A stretch of 64,000 nucleotides of DNA. Source: Macrostomum hystrix (lineage: Eukaryota; Platyhelminthes; Macrostomidae). Position 1 is the stretch's first letter, and each line of letters opens with the position of its first letter. The DNA is taken from assembly GCA_950097015.1 (NCBI GenBank), contig CATNEN010000001.1, forward strand, positions 18,480,501 to 18,544,500, given 5' to 3'. The notes under the pieces are model-generated. The model saw only the letters and a list, made by a program, of their open reading frames with translations. It made no database searches and was not told the DNA's origin. Shown piece after piece: positions 34,383 to 46,000 of this stretch. A program made the translations under genes and the position numbers.

Positions 34383-35553
34383 ACTGCCACCGCCGCAGTT
34401 GAATGAGTTGCAGCAGTCCAAATCGCCAGCAGAGCCGGTTGGACCGAAAAAATCGCCGTCGATCTTGAATAAGTCGTTCTCAGCGCTGGGGTCGACCGCG
34501 TCTCCATCGAAATCGCGGCGCAAAAGATCCGCTCCGCCAAGCCACATTTCCGTCTTCGGCGACGAGCATCAGCAGCGTCAGCGACCGCGCTCTGATCTCA
34601 ACCAGCTGCAGGACACACCGTTGCTGCAGTGCAACCAGCAGCAGCAGCAGCAGCAGCAGCTGACTGTTTATCAGCCCTCGCTACCGCCACTTCCGCCTCC
34701 GCCTCCTGCATCAGCCGCTGCAGCCTACAACAGCTTTCAATCCATATTTGTCTCAATGGCTCTGCATCAGTCTCTAGCTGCTTTGGGACAGCAGCAGCAG
34801 CAGCAGCAGCATCATAGACAGTCGTCACTGTTCCTTCCCCCACTACCTCCGCCACCACCGCCACAATTGGCTTCGTCCTCATTGACTCACTCGCTGATAC
34901 AGCAGCATCATCAGCAGCAGCAGCAGCAGCGCCAGCAGCAGCAGTGTTCGCCGCCAAACGCCATCTTCCCAGTCAAATGGGATCATTGCAACGAACGCAT
35001 CAGCGGCGGCGGCGGCAATGGCGCCAGTCTCGATGTCGGAAACGGACCCGACCTCGACGATGACGAAATCGACATCAATGATCAGTCAGCCGATAGCAGC
35101 TCGGTCAGCACCATTCGCCGATCGATGCATCAGCAACAACAGCAGCAGCAGCAGCAGCAGCTGGACTGGTGCACAGTGAAGCGAGGCTCTCGACCTAACC
35201 TGCCCTACGGCGCCCGTCGGACGCTGTTCCACTGGCTGGCCACCAACTTACACCAGCCCTACCCGTCTGAGGAGCAGAAGGAGGTCCTGGCCAGAGACAC
35301 GCAGCTGACAAAGACCACCGTCAACAACTGGTTTATCAACGCCAGGCGCCGCTACGTGAAGCCCCTGCAGGAAGGTCGTAGCGTTCCAGGATTTGATCTC
35401 TACCGCCTTGCTGGAATCACTGGCGCTGCCGAGGCGTCTTCTAGCCTGTGCGAGCAGCCTAAGCAGCAGCAGCAGCAGCAGCAGCAGGAGCAGCATTCAA
35501 AGCTGAAACAGAAGCTGCTGGGTGGAATTTCACCGGTGCAATCGTCGCCATGA
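34321..35553 (+). CDS. TALE-class homeodomain transcription factor, 3' exon
   Basis: The exon opens after the acceptor TTTAAACAG and runs 410 codons to a TGA. Glutamine tracts are frequent (19 consecutive CAG at the start). The homeodomain spans about residues 287-349: RPNLPYGARRTLFHWLATNL, QPYPSEEQKEVLARDTQL and VNNWFINARRRYVKPL. The extra Pro-Tyr-Pro loop and Ile at position 50 (WFINAR) define the TALE class. PYPSEEQK and VNNWFINARRR are closest to Meis/Pknox, while the first helix also resembles TGIF. No Meis N-terminal domain is visible. The upstream exon is uncertain: the phase fits the zinc-finger exon at 29254-29769. Likely a nuclear DNA-binding regulator. Confidence 0.85.
34324..34380 (+). 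repeat. pure (CAG)19 tract at the exon start
   Basis: Nineteen uninterrupted CAG codons begin 3 nt after the splice acceptor. Other interrupted CAG tracts occur near 34640, 34790, 34910, 35135 and 35465. Confidence 0.97.
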
Positions 35554-36283
35554 AGGCAAAAGTTTTCACTCCTGTCCCACCAAGCGTATTTGTCTCATTT
35601 TTCCTGTTTGTGTTTGCTCTGCACATATTTTTCTTTCAAAGCACACGCTAATATGATCTTCATGTATAACTATTAGTACACAATGCACCAATCTGTGACC
35701 CGTCGCTTTTTTTAATCCCAAAAAGGAAAATACAGTTTTTTGTTTTGTGTCAGAGAAACATTACCGAACAGAGTAAGAAGCAAGTTTAAGTTGACAAATA
35801 ATGATTTGTGAGTTTTGTAAAATTGTTCTCAGCGTCTCTCCAGTGTGCTCAAATTGCTTTAAAGTTTGCTTTTCTCAGCCAATACTTTTTGGTGGTTTTC
35901 TCGCGTTTTTCTGTAGTCATACTGAAGTATTTACTTGTAGTTAATCTGCCGATTAATTGAGTAGAAAAAATAGGTTTTTTTCATTTAAACTTGTGAAAAC
36001 AGTTGACCTCAACTCCGACAAACAGTTCTACTTAAGGTAGTAAATAAGGCATCTGCGAAATCTTTTTCAAAACCTCTCTTTTTCTTGGAAAAAAATTGTG
36101 TTCTCTCTTTTTGGCTGTCTGTATTTTTTGTTTTAAACCAATATTTACGCCGGATTTAATGACGCTCTCGAAATCATTCGTTTTCTATTTGTCTTGTTTT
36201 TTTTGTTTCCTGATTGTAAAAGACAGAAATTCGTATTACTTCGTACTTCCGCAAAGCTTCAATTTTGTTCTTGATAAGGCCTA

Positions 36284-36289
36284 AATAAA
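36284..36289 (+). terminator. polyadenylation signal AATAAA
   Basis: AATAAA about 730 nt after the homeobox stop. No gene intervenes, so it may end that transcript. Confidence 0.5.
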
Positions 36290-36374
36290 ACACGCACGCA
36301 AAGGTTAAAAAAATAGAAATTTTCAGTAACTTTCGTGTTTTCGACGCACAAGTTTTCGAAACTTCATGAAGGCA

Positions 36375-36745
36375 GCTTTTTTGGGTTCTTGGGGATCAGA
36401 GATGGGGCTTGGGATCGTTTTCTTGGGGATCAGAGATGGGATTTGGGATGATGTTCTTGGGGATCAGAGATGGGATTTGGGATGATGTTCTTGGGGATCA
36501 GAGATGGGGTTTGGGATCGTTTTCTTGGGGATCAGAGATGGGATTTGGGATGGTGTTCTTGGGGTTTAGAGATGGTATTTGGGATGGTGTTCTTGGGGTT
36601 TAGAGATGGGATTTGGGATGGTGTTCTTGGGGTTTAGAGATGGTATTTGGGATGGTGTTCTTGGGGTTTAGAGATGGGATTTGGGATGATGTTCTTTGGG
36701 ATCAGAGATGGGGTTTGGGATGGTGTTATTTGGGATCAGAGATAC
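36375..36745. repeat. 34-nt minisatellite (plus orientation)
   Basis: Units contain GATGGGATTTGGGATGATGT then TCTTGGGGATCAGA or a TTTAGA variant. The same family lies in the opposite orientation at 38800-40262. Confidence 0.93.
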
Positions 36746-37317
36746 TGGGACATGAAACAGAGGATTCAAATACTTTGTTATTGGATTTTAGACCGTCAAA
36801 TATAGATATTCTGGCAGCTCAATTAGTTACGTCTGTGTTCTCTCGATGGAAAAAGGGCGCAATGAGTTTTAAATTAATTTGATAATTCGAAAAACGGATT
36901 AATTGGACAAGTACCGTGAATACATTATTGGCCTGCTATTGTTAATTCCAGGAAGTTTTATTGCAGATTTCAACTTGGCAAGTAACACACATAGCTTTAA
37001 AAATATCACGCTTAGTTAGAAGCATTCTTCATACTGAGTTTTTTGTTAAACTGTTTCTGGAAGGTAGGCCAAGCCAGAATAAAAGTTTAATAAATTAGTT
37101 ATTTAAAATCTGTGAAAATTATTTGTCGTTGTTGTTACTGTCAGTAGTTTGGTGAGGTTTAATTAGGAAAAACAGGTTAGGTTAGTTCCTTGAATGATAA
37201 GGAATTTATCCGATAAAAAACTTATCGCACACACTATTGCATGAACTACAAGTATTTCAATACGCAGCTTAAAAAAATACGCCTATACTCAGCAGTCACA
37301 TGGCTCATGATTCTCTT

Positions 37318-38742
37318 CTACTTTTTGTTTTTCTTTGGCAGAACTTTAACTGGCTTTTTATCGTTATTTGCTTGCTGCTGTTGCTGCTGAACCTCTAGAG
37401 CATGTTGCTTATGATCAACATACTTATCAGAGAATTCCATGACGAAATTCACATCGGCGTCGGTCGGATCGTCCGCGTACTCTTCCGGCGGACCCAGGCG
37501 GTCGATGGTTTCGTAAGCGTTGTCATCGACTGAGGCGGCTCCCGATGCCTCTCGAGGTGGCAGTATCGGCGGCAGCCCCGCCTGCTTTGGCGCTGCATCG
37601 AACAGCACTGGCGGCGGCAGCGGGGTCAAGAAACCAATGTCTGACGACATCTGGCGACTTGTCACCGGTATCAGCGACATGGGCCTCCCAGTCGTTGGAC
37701 TCGGCTGGCTCTGAGGTATGGCTAAATCAGAATGGACAGGCAATTGACCTTCAATGAATAGTTAGCAAAAGCTTCAAGAACTGTACAGAAGCATCGAAAA
37801 CTGTACAGAAGCTTCAAGAACTGTACAGAAGCATCGAGAATTGTACAGAAGCTTTAAGAACAGTTCAGAAGCATCGAGAATTGTACAGAAGCTTTAAGAA
37901 CTGTACAGAAGCATCGAGAATTGTACAGAAGCTTTAAGAACTGTACAGAAGCATCGAGAATTATACAGAAGCTTCGAGAACTGTTCAGAAGCATCGAGAA
38001 TTATACAGAAGCTTCGAGAACTGTACATAAGCATCGAGAATTGTACAGAAGCTTTAAGAACTGAAAAGAAGCATCGAGAATCGTACAGAAGCATCAAAAG
38101 TTGTACAGAAGCAACAAGAACTGCACAGAAACTTCAGCAGCTGCAATGAGTTTCCAGACTGACGCTTCGTTACGGCTAGAACTATAGTAGGGAAAGTTTG
38201 GCGAACAGAAACGCTAACCTTGACTTTGACCGAACGTCGGTGGCGCGGGCACCGGCTTGGGAGTCTGCGGCTTCCGGACTGAGCTGTAATAGTCCGGCTC
38301 GGCCGATTGCATCTTCGTCTGGCGCAGAATGCGCTGCCGACGCTGCCGCCGCTGCCTTTCAAGCTTGCTTTTGATCCTCTCGGCTTTGGCCGCCAACAGC
38401 TGTTCTTGTTTCTCATCGAAGTAGCTAGGATTTGAGCACACATTGAGACCTGACGGCGCAGCCTCATTGTCATTCTCTTCCTCTGTGGCGTCCTCGTCCG
38501 AGTCATCGCTGCAGGAATCCGCCGACTGGTCTTGAGAGAGTCCGCGAGTTCGGCGCCGGGGTCCTCGCAGGCCCTGGCAGCAGGCACATTTTGGCGGTTG
38601 GCTCAGATGCACGGACAGCATCTGGACAAATTGCCCTGGTGCCGACTGGCCGAACGAATCAAAGTTGAAGGACAAAGTGGCTCGACCAGTGACTGTCCGC
38701 GTGCCGACGTCAAGCAGAACTTGGGTCTCGTTGAACTTGAAA
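37318..38742 (-). CDS. unrecognised gene, two 3' exons
   Basis: The minus-strand exon at about 38742-38219 joins in phase 1 to a last exon at 37721-37318. The donor is CAAG then GTTAGC; the acceptor is TTCTGATTTAG. The joined part gives about 308 residues. In order: NETQVLLDVG and LSFNFDSFGQ, a CACCQG cysteine cluster, an acidic run with DDSDEDATEEE, a basic coiled-coil-like stretch (EKQEQLLAAKAERI then RQRRQRRQRIL), a Pro-rich region, and a C-terminus with EFSDKYVDHK, six Gln and a Lys-rich end. The 5' exon boundary is tentative because only a weak AAAAG acceptor is seen; earlier exons are not found and may lie beyond the 38.8-40.3 kb array. Minus-strand AATAAA at 36957-36962. Function unknown. 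Confidence 0.6.
37765..38130. repeat. 20-nt minisatellite with 40-nt dimer
   Basis: Units AACTGTACAGAAGCATCGAG and a TTGTACAGAAGCTTTAAG partner alternate. Lies in the intron of the minus-strand gene at 37318-38742. Confidence 0.92.
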
Positions 38743-38799
38743 CTTTTGACGCATTGGTGGGCGAAAATTTAAACGTCAGTCAAAGCGCGAAATCCAATC

Positions 38800-40262
38800 C
38801 CAAATCCCGTCTAAGATCTCCTGGAAAGCCATCCCAAATCCCATCTCTGATCCCGAAGAACCCGATCCCAAACCCTATCTCTGATCCCCAAGAACACGAT
38901 CCCAAATCCCATCTCTGATCCCCAAGAACACGATCCCAAATCCCATCTCTGATCCCCAAGAACACGATCCCAAACCCTATCTCTGATCCCGAAGAACACC
39001 ATCCCAAATCCCATCTCTGATCCCCAAGAACATCATCCCAAATCCCATCTCTGATCCCCAAGAACACGATCCCAAATCCCATCTCTGATCCCCAAGAACC
39101 CGATCCCAAACCCTATCTCTGATCCCAAATCCCATCTCTAATCCTGAAGAACACCATCCTAAATCCCATCTGTGATCCCCAAGAACATGATCCCAAATCC
39201 CATCTCTGATCCCGAAGAACACGATCCCAAACCCTATCTCTGATCCCGAAGAACACCATCCCAAATCCCATCTCTGATCCCCAAGAACATCATCCCAAAT
39301 CCCATCTCTGATCCCCAAGAACCCGATCCCAAACCCTATCTCTGATCCCAAATCCCATCTCTAATCCTGAAGAACACCATCCTAAATCCCATCTGTGATC
39401 CCCAAGAATACCATCCGAAATCCCATCTCTGATCCCGAAGAACCCGATCCCAAACCCTATCTCTGATCCCGAAGAACATCATCCCAAATCCCATCTCTGA
39501 TCCCCAAGAACACGATCCCAAACTCTATCTCTGATCCCGAAGAACACGATCCGAAATCCCATCTCTGATCCCGAAGAACATCATCCCAAATCCCATCTCT
39601 GATCCGAAATAACATCATCCCAACTCCCATCTCTGATCCCTAAGAACACGATCCCAAATCCCATCTCTGATCCCCAAGAACATCATCCCAAATCCCATCT
39701 CTGATCCCCAAGAACACGATCCCAAACCCCATCTCTGATCCCGAAGAACACCATCCCAAATCCCATCTCTGATCCCCAAGAACACGATCCCAAACCCCAT
39801 CTCTGATCCCGAAGAACACCATCCCAACTCCCATCTCTGATCCCGAAGAACATCATCCCAAATCCCATCTCTGATCCCCAAGAACACGATCCCAAACCCC
39901 ATCTCTGATCCCGAAGAACACCATCCCAAATCCCATCTCTGATCCCCAAGAACACGATCCCAAACCCCATCTCTGATCCCCAAGAACACCATCCCAAATC
40001 CCATCTCTGATCCCCAAGAACACGATCCCAAATCCCATCTCTGATCCCCAAGAACATCATCCCAAATCCCATCTCTAAACCCCAAGAACACCATCCCAAA
40101 TCCCATCTCTGATCCCCAAGAAAACGATCCCAAGCCCCATCTCTGATCCCCAAGAACACCATCCCAAATCCCATCTCTGATCCCGAAGAACACGATCCCA
40201 AATCCCATCGCTGATCCCGAAGAACACGATCCCAAACGCCATCTCTGATCCCGAAGAACGCC
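38800..40262. repeat. 34-nt minisatellite (reverse orientation)
   Basis: Units contain GATCCCAAATCCCATCTCTG then ATCCCCAAGAACAC. These are the reverse complement of the array at 36375-36745. The array is just upstream of the minus-strand exon at 38219-38742, probably within its intron. Confidence 0.95.
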
Positions 40263-40930
40263 ATCTTAATTATGAAAACTAAAACTTTACGAAAACAACT
40301 TTGAAAATGAAGTATATTCTGACCTAGCCGAGATACCAAGAATGTTTGCGTTAATTTAGCAGAACTTTACTGGTAAATTGGATGCATTTGCTAGCTGTGC
40401 TAATTCTAACGCATTCTACAATCTACAGAGCTGCAAAATTTCAAGTCAATTCAAGCAACACAGCAACCAAAAATAGGTGTGCAGTTTATTCTAGACACTA
40501 CAGACCGAACTATTGACACATTCAATCGAGCGGTATGGCAACACTTAGACACGCTCTAGGAAAGTCACGCGAGCTTCAGTATAGAAAATTTCTATCTAAA
40601 CAATGTGTTTACAGATCGGTTGTGATAGTGTACAATGTTCGCGCGCCTCTAGAGTGTATAGGCCTGCGTTCGGTTGGAATCAAAATTCAGCTACAACCAT
40701 TGCCAGTTGCGGGCTCAGCTTACTGCGCATGCACGCCTGTAAATATCCATCTTCCATACTTGATAGCATGCAGTTTCCTAGGGAACACAGAGTGCGTAAG
40801 CGGGAGTTAAAAAATAATTCTATATTGTTCCGTAGTGTGTAAACAATTAAAATTTAGATGGTTAAAATTGGCCCTAGCACAGCTTTGCTAAGTGCTTGCA
40901 ACAAGGAAATTTGCTATAGGAAATTTGATT
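40263..40930. other. unique spacer
   Basis: No supported gene or RNA. Confidence 0.4.
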
Positions 40931-41085
40931 TGCTCGGTGATAGCCTAGTGGTTAGTGTTTTAGTCTTACGCCTTGAAGGTCGGGTGTTCGATTCCCGACT
41001 CCACAGGAACGAACTGTATCCATTTAGCAAGACACTTAACTCTGCATTACCTCAGTTCATGCAGCTGTGTTAACAGTTGAAAGAC
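40931..41085 (+). mobile_element. SINE family B copy 1
   Basis: A tRNA-like head with A-box TAGCCTAGTGGTTAG (40941) and B-box GGTGTTCGATTCCCG (about 40983), followed by a tail with AGCAAGACACTTAACTCTGC and a CAGTTCATGCAGCTG motif. The same order is found at 44375-44545. It lies just beyond the stop of the minus-strand gene at 41144. Confidence 0.82.
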
Positions 41086-41143
41086 ACGGGGAGCTCCTCA
41101 TCAGCTCCTCATCTTTCCCATCTCGTCATAAAGCCATCATTGC

Positions 41144-42146
41144 TCACCAACGGATTTGAGTCATAGGCCAGTCGCAAACGGGGCATTTATCCCTGTTCAA
41201 GAGCTCGAGTTTGAGGTTGCTGATGTACAAGTAAACCGGGTCGCCTTTCTTAAACTGCTGCAAAATCCTTGGCAGCTCTGTATCAGAACGAATATAGTCA
41301 AATGTCATCTGGCAACTGCGTTCTGAAGATAAAGACGAAGATGCAGGTCTACAGAAGAGGTCAAAACCACAAACTGGGGGCATCTTACGTTGAAGTCTAT
41401 TTAAACGTACCCGGTTCAAATGATTCGTAAATCGCAGACGATACACTTTTCATCTCCAGCTGGCTCTGAAGGTCGGCGTCATCATCGGGGGCACCCCTCA
41501 CCGTAGCGTACTCACCACCGGCGAATTCAAGCAGCTCACGCTGCGGCTGCAGCAGCTTGTTGGCTTGTCGATTTGAATCACTGGACTGGTGGCGACCGAG
41601 CTGGGCCAGGCTGAGAATGCTGGCGCTGTGCGCTCCGTCCGGTCCCTGAGAGAACTGCAGCTTCAGGTTTTGGACGAACTGCGCGAAGATGTCGTGATCC
41701 TTGCAAGACATCTTCAGGGACTTGCTGCCGACTCTGGCGCGGCCAGGCAGCTCCAATCGATAAGTTGTTACGCCTTTTTTGCTGGTCTCTTTACCGTCGC
41801 CTTTTATCTTTGGGGGACGAAATTCTGAAATTTCAATGCTTGAGGGCTCGATAACAGGCTGTGAAGCATCGACATCCTTGTTTGGCTCGCCCGTCTCATA
41901 CTCCTCGTAGAGTTCGTTGGATTCGCGCGGCTCAGTAAATGTCAGTTTTTTATTTGCCGAATCGATTTCGACCCTGGCTTCGAACCAGTCCTGCGATTTA
42001 GAAATTCAAGCAAACAATGGTATTGACTAATTTACACAATTCTAGCCTGTGAGTCTCTACTCATTTCACAAAAGCGAGAAAAGGCTTACATTTTTAGGAG
42101 GCTTCTTAAACAAACGCGACTTAACATGGAAAATATAAAAATTCAT
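41144..42146 (-). CDS. unrecognised 271-aa protein, three exons
   Basis: Three minus-strand exons fit together: 42146-42090 (19 codons), 41990-41411 and 41322-41144. Donors are GTAAGC and GTACGT; acceptors are AAATCGCAG and TTTATCTTCAG. The phases 0 and 1 agree, giving 271 aa. The N-terminus is MNFYIFHVKSRLFKKPPKN followed by DWFEARVEIDS; an acidic, low-complexity part with NELYEEYETGE follows; then the likely folded region YRLELPGRARVGSKSLKMSC and KDHDIFAQFVQNLKLQFSQ; and a C-terminal YLYISNLKLELL with CPVCDWPMTQIRW. The lone CPVC pair near the end could bind metal with other cysteines. I do not recognise the family. It is divergent with the aminopeptidase gene, sharing a 0.94-kb AT-rich gap. 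Confidence 0.65.
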
Positions 42147-43086
42147 GTTCAAGTTTCTTCAATCCAAAATGGAATGGGAAATATAACCGGATGCGAATTT
42201 CGGGTTATTATGGCAAAGGCGGAATTTATTAATTCAAGGGGTATTGACATGTACATTTGCTATATTATTTTCGAACGATGATTTCCGCACGAGTATTTAA
42301 TTAATAAATTGAAGCATTAAAGTAAATAAATGTGTAAATTCTAGTATAATTAACGTTTTTTTTCATTTAGTTTGTTGAAATCGACTCTAGTTTTAATGCA
42401 CTTCTTGTTATCCAGTTAAAAACATCAAATTCTTAGAACGTGCTCAGTCTCCAATTCGTTGAGCATGTCGGTAAAATAAAACTGAGGCACCATAAAGTAA
42501 GCCTCGACGATAAATAAATATGCTTACGTCTATTGACTTACAAACAAAGAGTTATAGACCGTATTTAGGTTTAATTACTTCCTAAAGTTATACTCTTTTT
42601 AATTGAATAGTGTTTACCAGCAGTTAAAACTTTTTAAATCATACCACTACTTTTCTGTTTGAAACTTTGCTATACAACCATGAGTCTAATAGTTTAAAAT
42701 AGCTACACATAATATTAAAAAAGTTTTTTATTTTTTAAGCATTCTAGGTTGCTACTAATAACATAATTGCTATTTAAATGAAGCATATGAAAATCTATCC
42801 AATTCAGCCCCTTGTTCTGTCTACTGAAAATAACAGAATTTTCAGATTAAAGCTATTTTTCAATGATAGCAATTCTTAAGGAACTAGCTATATTACTGTA
42901 ATGTCCTATATTATAATATTTTGCAACTATGTAATAGGACAACACTTAGTGTTGCAGTATAGTGATTTCCTTGTTGACAACCTAGCCTTTTGTATTTAGC
43001 TTTCACACAAATCTAAAGTAAATATATCATTTATATACTTTTAATATGGATTAAATACTTATCATTTAACTTTCAGTGATACCAAG
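42147..43086. other. AT-rich divergent intergenic region
   Basis: Strongly AT-rich, with no repeat array. It separates the minus-strand 271-aa gene from the aminopeptidase and probably holds promoters or outrons of both. The last 10 nt follow the TTAACTTTCAG acceptor at 43077. Confidence 0.45.
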
Positions 43087-46000
43087 ATGCCAAAAGAGTT
43101 TCAGCATTTGCCTAGTCATTCCTATCCTATTAATTATGACCTCAATCTGGCATTGAATCTCAAGGAGATGGACTTCTTTGGACAGGTTAAAATTACAGTA
43201 AAAGTAAGCTTTGCAAAAATATTCTGAATTATTGCTGTTATGTTATTGCTGTTAAACATCATGCTAACAAACATTTTAGATTGTTGAAGACACAGATGTT
43301 TTGATTCTTAATTGTTTAGATTTGTCAGTTAATTCTGCTGATTTTAATGGTGGTAAGCAAGAAATTATTAATCTATTTAATATACACCACTTTTAAGAGT
43401 GTATTATTACAAAAACAAGTATCAATTTTATAAACTGCTTTCACAGTACCAGCGGACAGCATCACTTATGGCAGTGAATCAGAGCAGACTCTGGTGTTAA
43501 AATTTCCCAATAAGCTTCTAGATTTATGCATGGAAACTACAAAGTTATCAACTGGTTGTCTCTGTGTGACTTACTCTGGCCAACTGAGCAATCATCTGCG
43601 AGGATTCTATCATTCTATACAGAGGAATGGCAGTGATGCAGGCATTGGCGATACACCCTGTGCCCTGACTATGCTATGCCCCACTGAGGCTAGAAGACTG
43701 TTGCCGTGCTGGGATGAGCCACAGCTGAAGGCCACTTTTCAGGTAAAAATTAGCCAGACTTAAAGATAAGCAAGCAGATCAGAACAAACAATTATTGTTG
43801 GCTGCTGATAGTTTAGGTATGAAAATTAAACAATATAATATAAATTACAATCACTTACAGCTTGTAATATTATTCTGAGCAATTCACTGAATCCAAAAAT
43901 TGTCAATACTAATTTTCAACATATGCTACTCACAGTAGAAATAATAGAATATTGCATTTACCTTTAGTAAAGGCATTTGAGGTAAAAAAATTAATATTGG
44001 GAATACAAAAAACCAATTGCAGGTCGATCTGCTTTTGTCCCGCTGGGATCCTGGTTTGACGGTGTTATCAAACATGCCGGAAGACCAAGAGCGGTCTCCA
44101 AGTGATTCATCATCTTCAGGCGAATTCAAATGTTTCAGATTTGCTAAAACGCCACCGATGTCCACTTATCTGCTGGCTATTGTTGTAGGCCGATTCGATC
44201 GCATTGAAACTGTCTGTCAGGACGGAGTTCTGCTCAGAGTGTTCACTCCGCTGGGAAGGTGAGAATATGGGTCATTCGGTCGGACTATGACCACGTGTTT
44301 TTTAACGTATATCTAAATGACCGATAAGATGACCATTAAGAATGAGAATTAAATGACTGATAAAATGTCTGTCAGGGGGTTGTAGCCTAGTGGTTAGAGC
44401 GTCGGACTCGCGGCTTGAAGGTCGTGGGTTCGATTCCCGACCTCAGCTGGAACAATTTGTGTCTATTAGCAAGACACACTTAACTCTGCATTTCCCCAGT
44501 TAAGCCGGCTGTAGCTGGGGTAATTCAGGGTGTGTGTAATAATATAAAAAAATAATAATTGCAGGACGGCTGCAAGCAATGGCACATCATTTAGTGACAC
44601 CAGTACCCGCAACCAGCGAGGAGGCAATTCTGCCCATTTCGCTGACTCCTGAGCACAGGCTCACACAGGTGTGTACATCTGCCCTGACTTTCTCATCGTC
44701 AGGCAGTGTACACTCTCACTGTGCCTTGGAGGTCGGCCCTCAAGGGCTTAAATTGCACGACAAGCCCCCAAGCCTTCTCTCCGCGGCTGCGCCCCAAATA
44801 AATGTGGCCTCGCCGCGGAATCGAACTAAGGGACCGTGGCGTCAGAGGCAAACGCGTTAATCGCTCTGCCACCGACCGCCTCAGGGTGGGTTTGACTTCC
44901 CCGCCCCCCCCCAGTCCATGGACTGAACAGCCGTACGAGACTTCAGATGCGCCGCGCAATAGCTGCGGCTGTGCTGTCGGCTGCACATCTGGCCTGATTG
45001 GGGCGGGTGCAATCAATTAATCATATTGTGACTAATTAGGTATTCCTTAAAGAATGTGACCAATTACAACCCCTAGCTATTATCAACAAAATGAAAATTT
45101 GCCCAGACAATCGGACGGTCAATTCGCTCTGGATGTTGCCAAGAAAAGTTTGCAATTCTATGTCGAGCTATTCGGCATCGCTTATCCCCTGCCCAAGCTC
45201 GACCTCGTAGCAGTGCCGGAGCTTGCCGTTGGTGCCATGGAGAACTGGGGCCTCGTCACCTACAGAGAAGCCATGCTGCTCATCGATGCCAACTCGAGCA
45301 AAGTCAGCATGGAGACCGTGGCTCTGGTGGTTGGTCACGAAGTGGCTCATCAGTGGTTTGGCAATCTGGTCACCATGCAGTGGTGGACCCAGCTATGGCT
45401 GAATGAAGGCTTTGCATCCTGGATCGAGTACCTGTGCATCGATCATTGTTATCCAGAGTTCGACGTGTGGACTCGATTTATAAGGAACGACTTCTCCAAG
45501 GCTTTGGAATTGGACTGCCTGGACAATAGCCACCCGATCGAGGTGGGTCATTTGCGTGTCCTGATGGGATATTTATTCCACTGGAGTGCACGAGATAGTC
45601 AGATCCAAATGGGATATTATCCCCATTAAAGTACACGAGATGGTCACATCCCATTAGGATATTTATCCCACCCGAAGGAACAACATTTTCATATCCTAAT
45701 GGGATATTTATCCCAATTGAGTGTAGTAAAGGGTCGGATCCCAATGGGATCTTTATCCCAATTGAGTGTACTGAATAGTTAGATCCCAATGGGGATATTT
45801 ATCCCAATTTAGTGTATTAGATAGTCGGATCCCATAAATATCCCATAAACAACATTTTCAGATCCTAATGAGATATTTATCCCAATTGAGTGTAGTAAAT
45901 AGTCGTATCCCAATGGGATATTTATCCCACTTGAAGAAAATCGGATCCTGATCCAAATGAGATGTTTATCCTACATGATCATACTACTAGTCTTATCCCT

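Noticed and set aside
37765-38130. Coding exon in the 37.8-38.1 kb frames
   Set aside because: A 20-nt repeat in an intron; phases of the flanking exons join without it.
44375-44450. Functional tRNA gene
   Set aside because: A- and B-boxes are good, but the anticodon stem does not pair and a SINE body follows. A second copy has the same tail.
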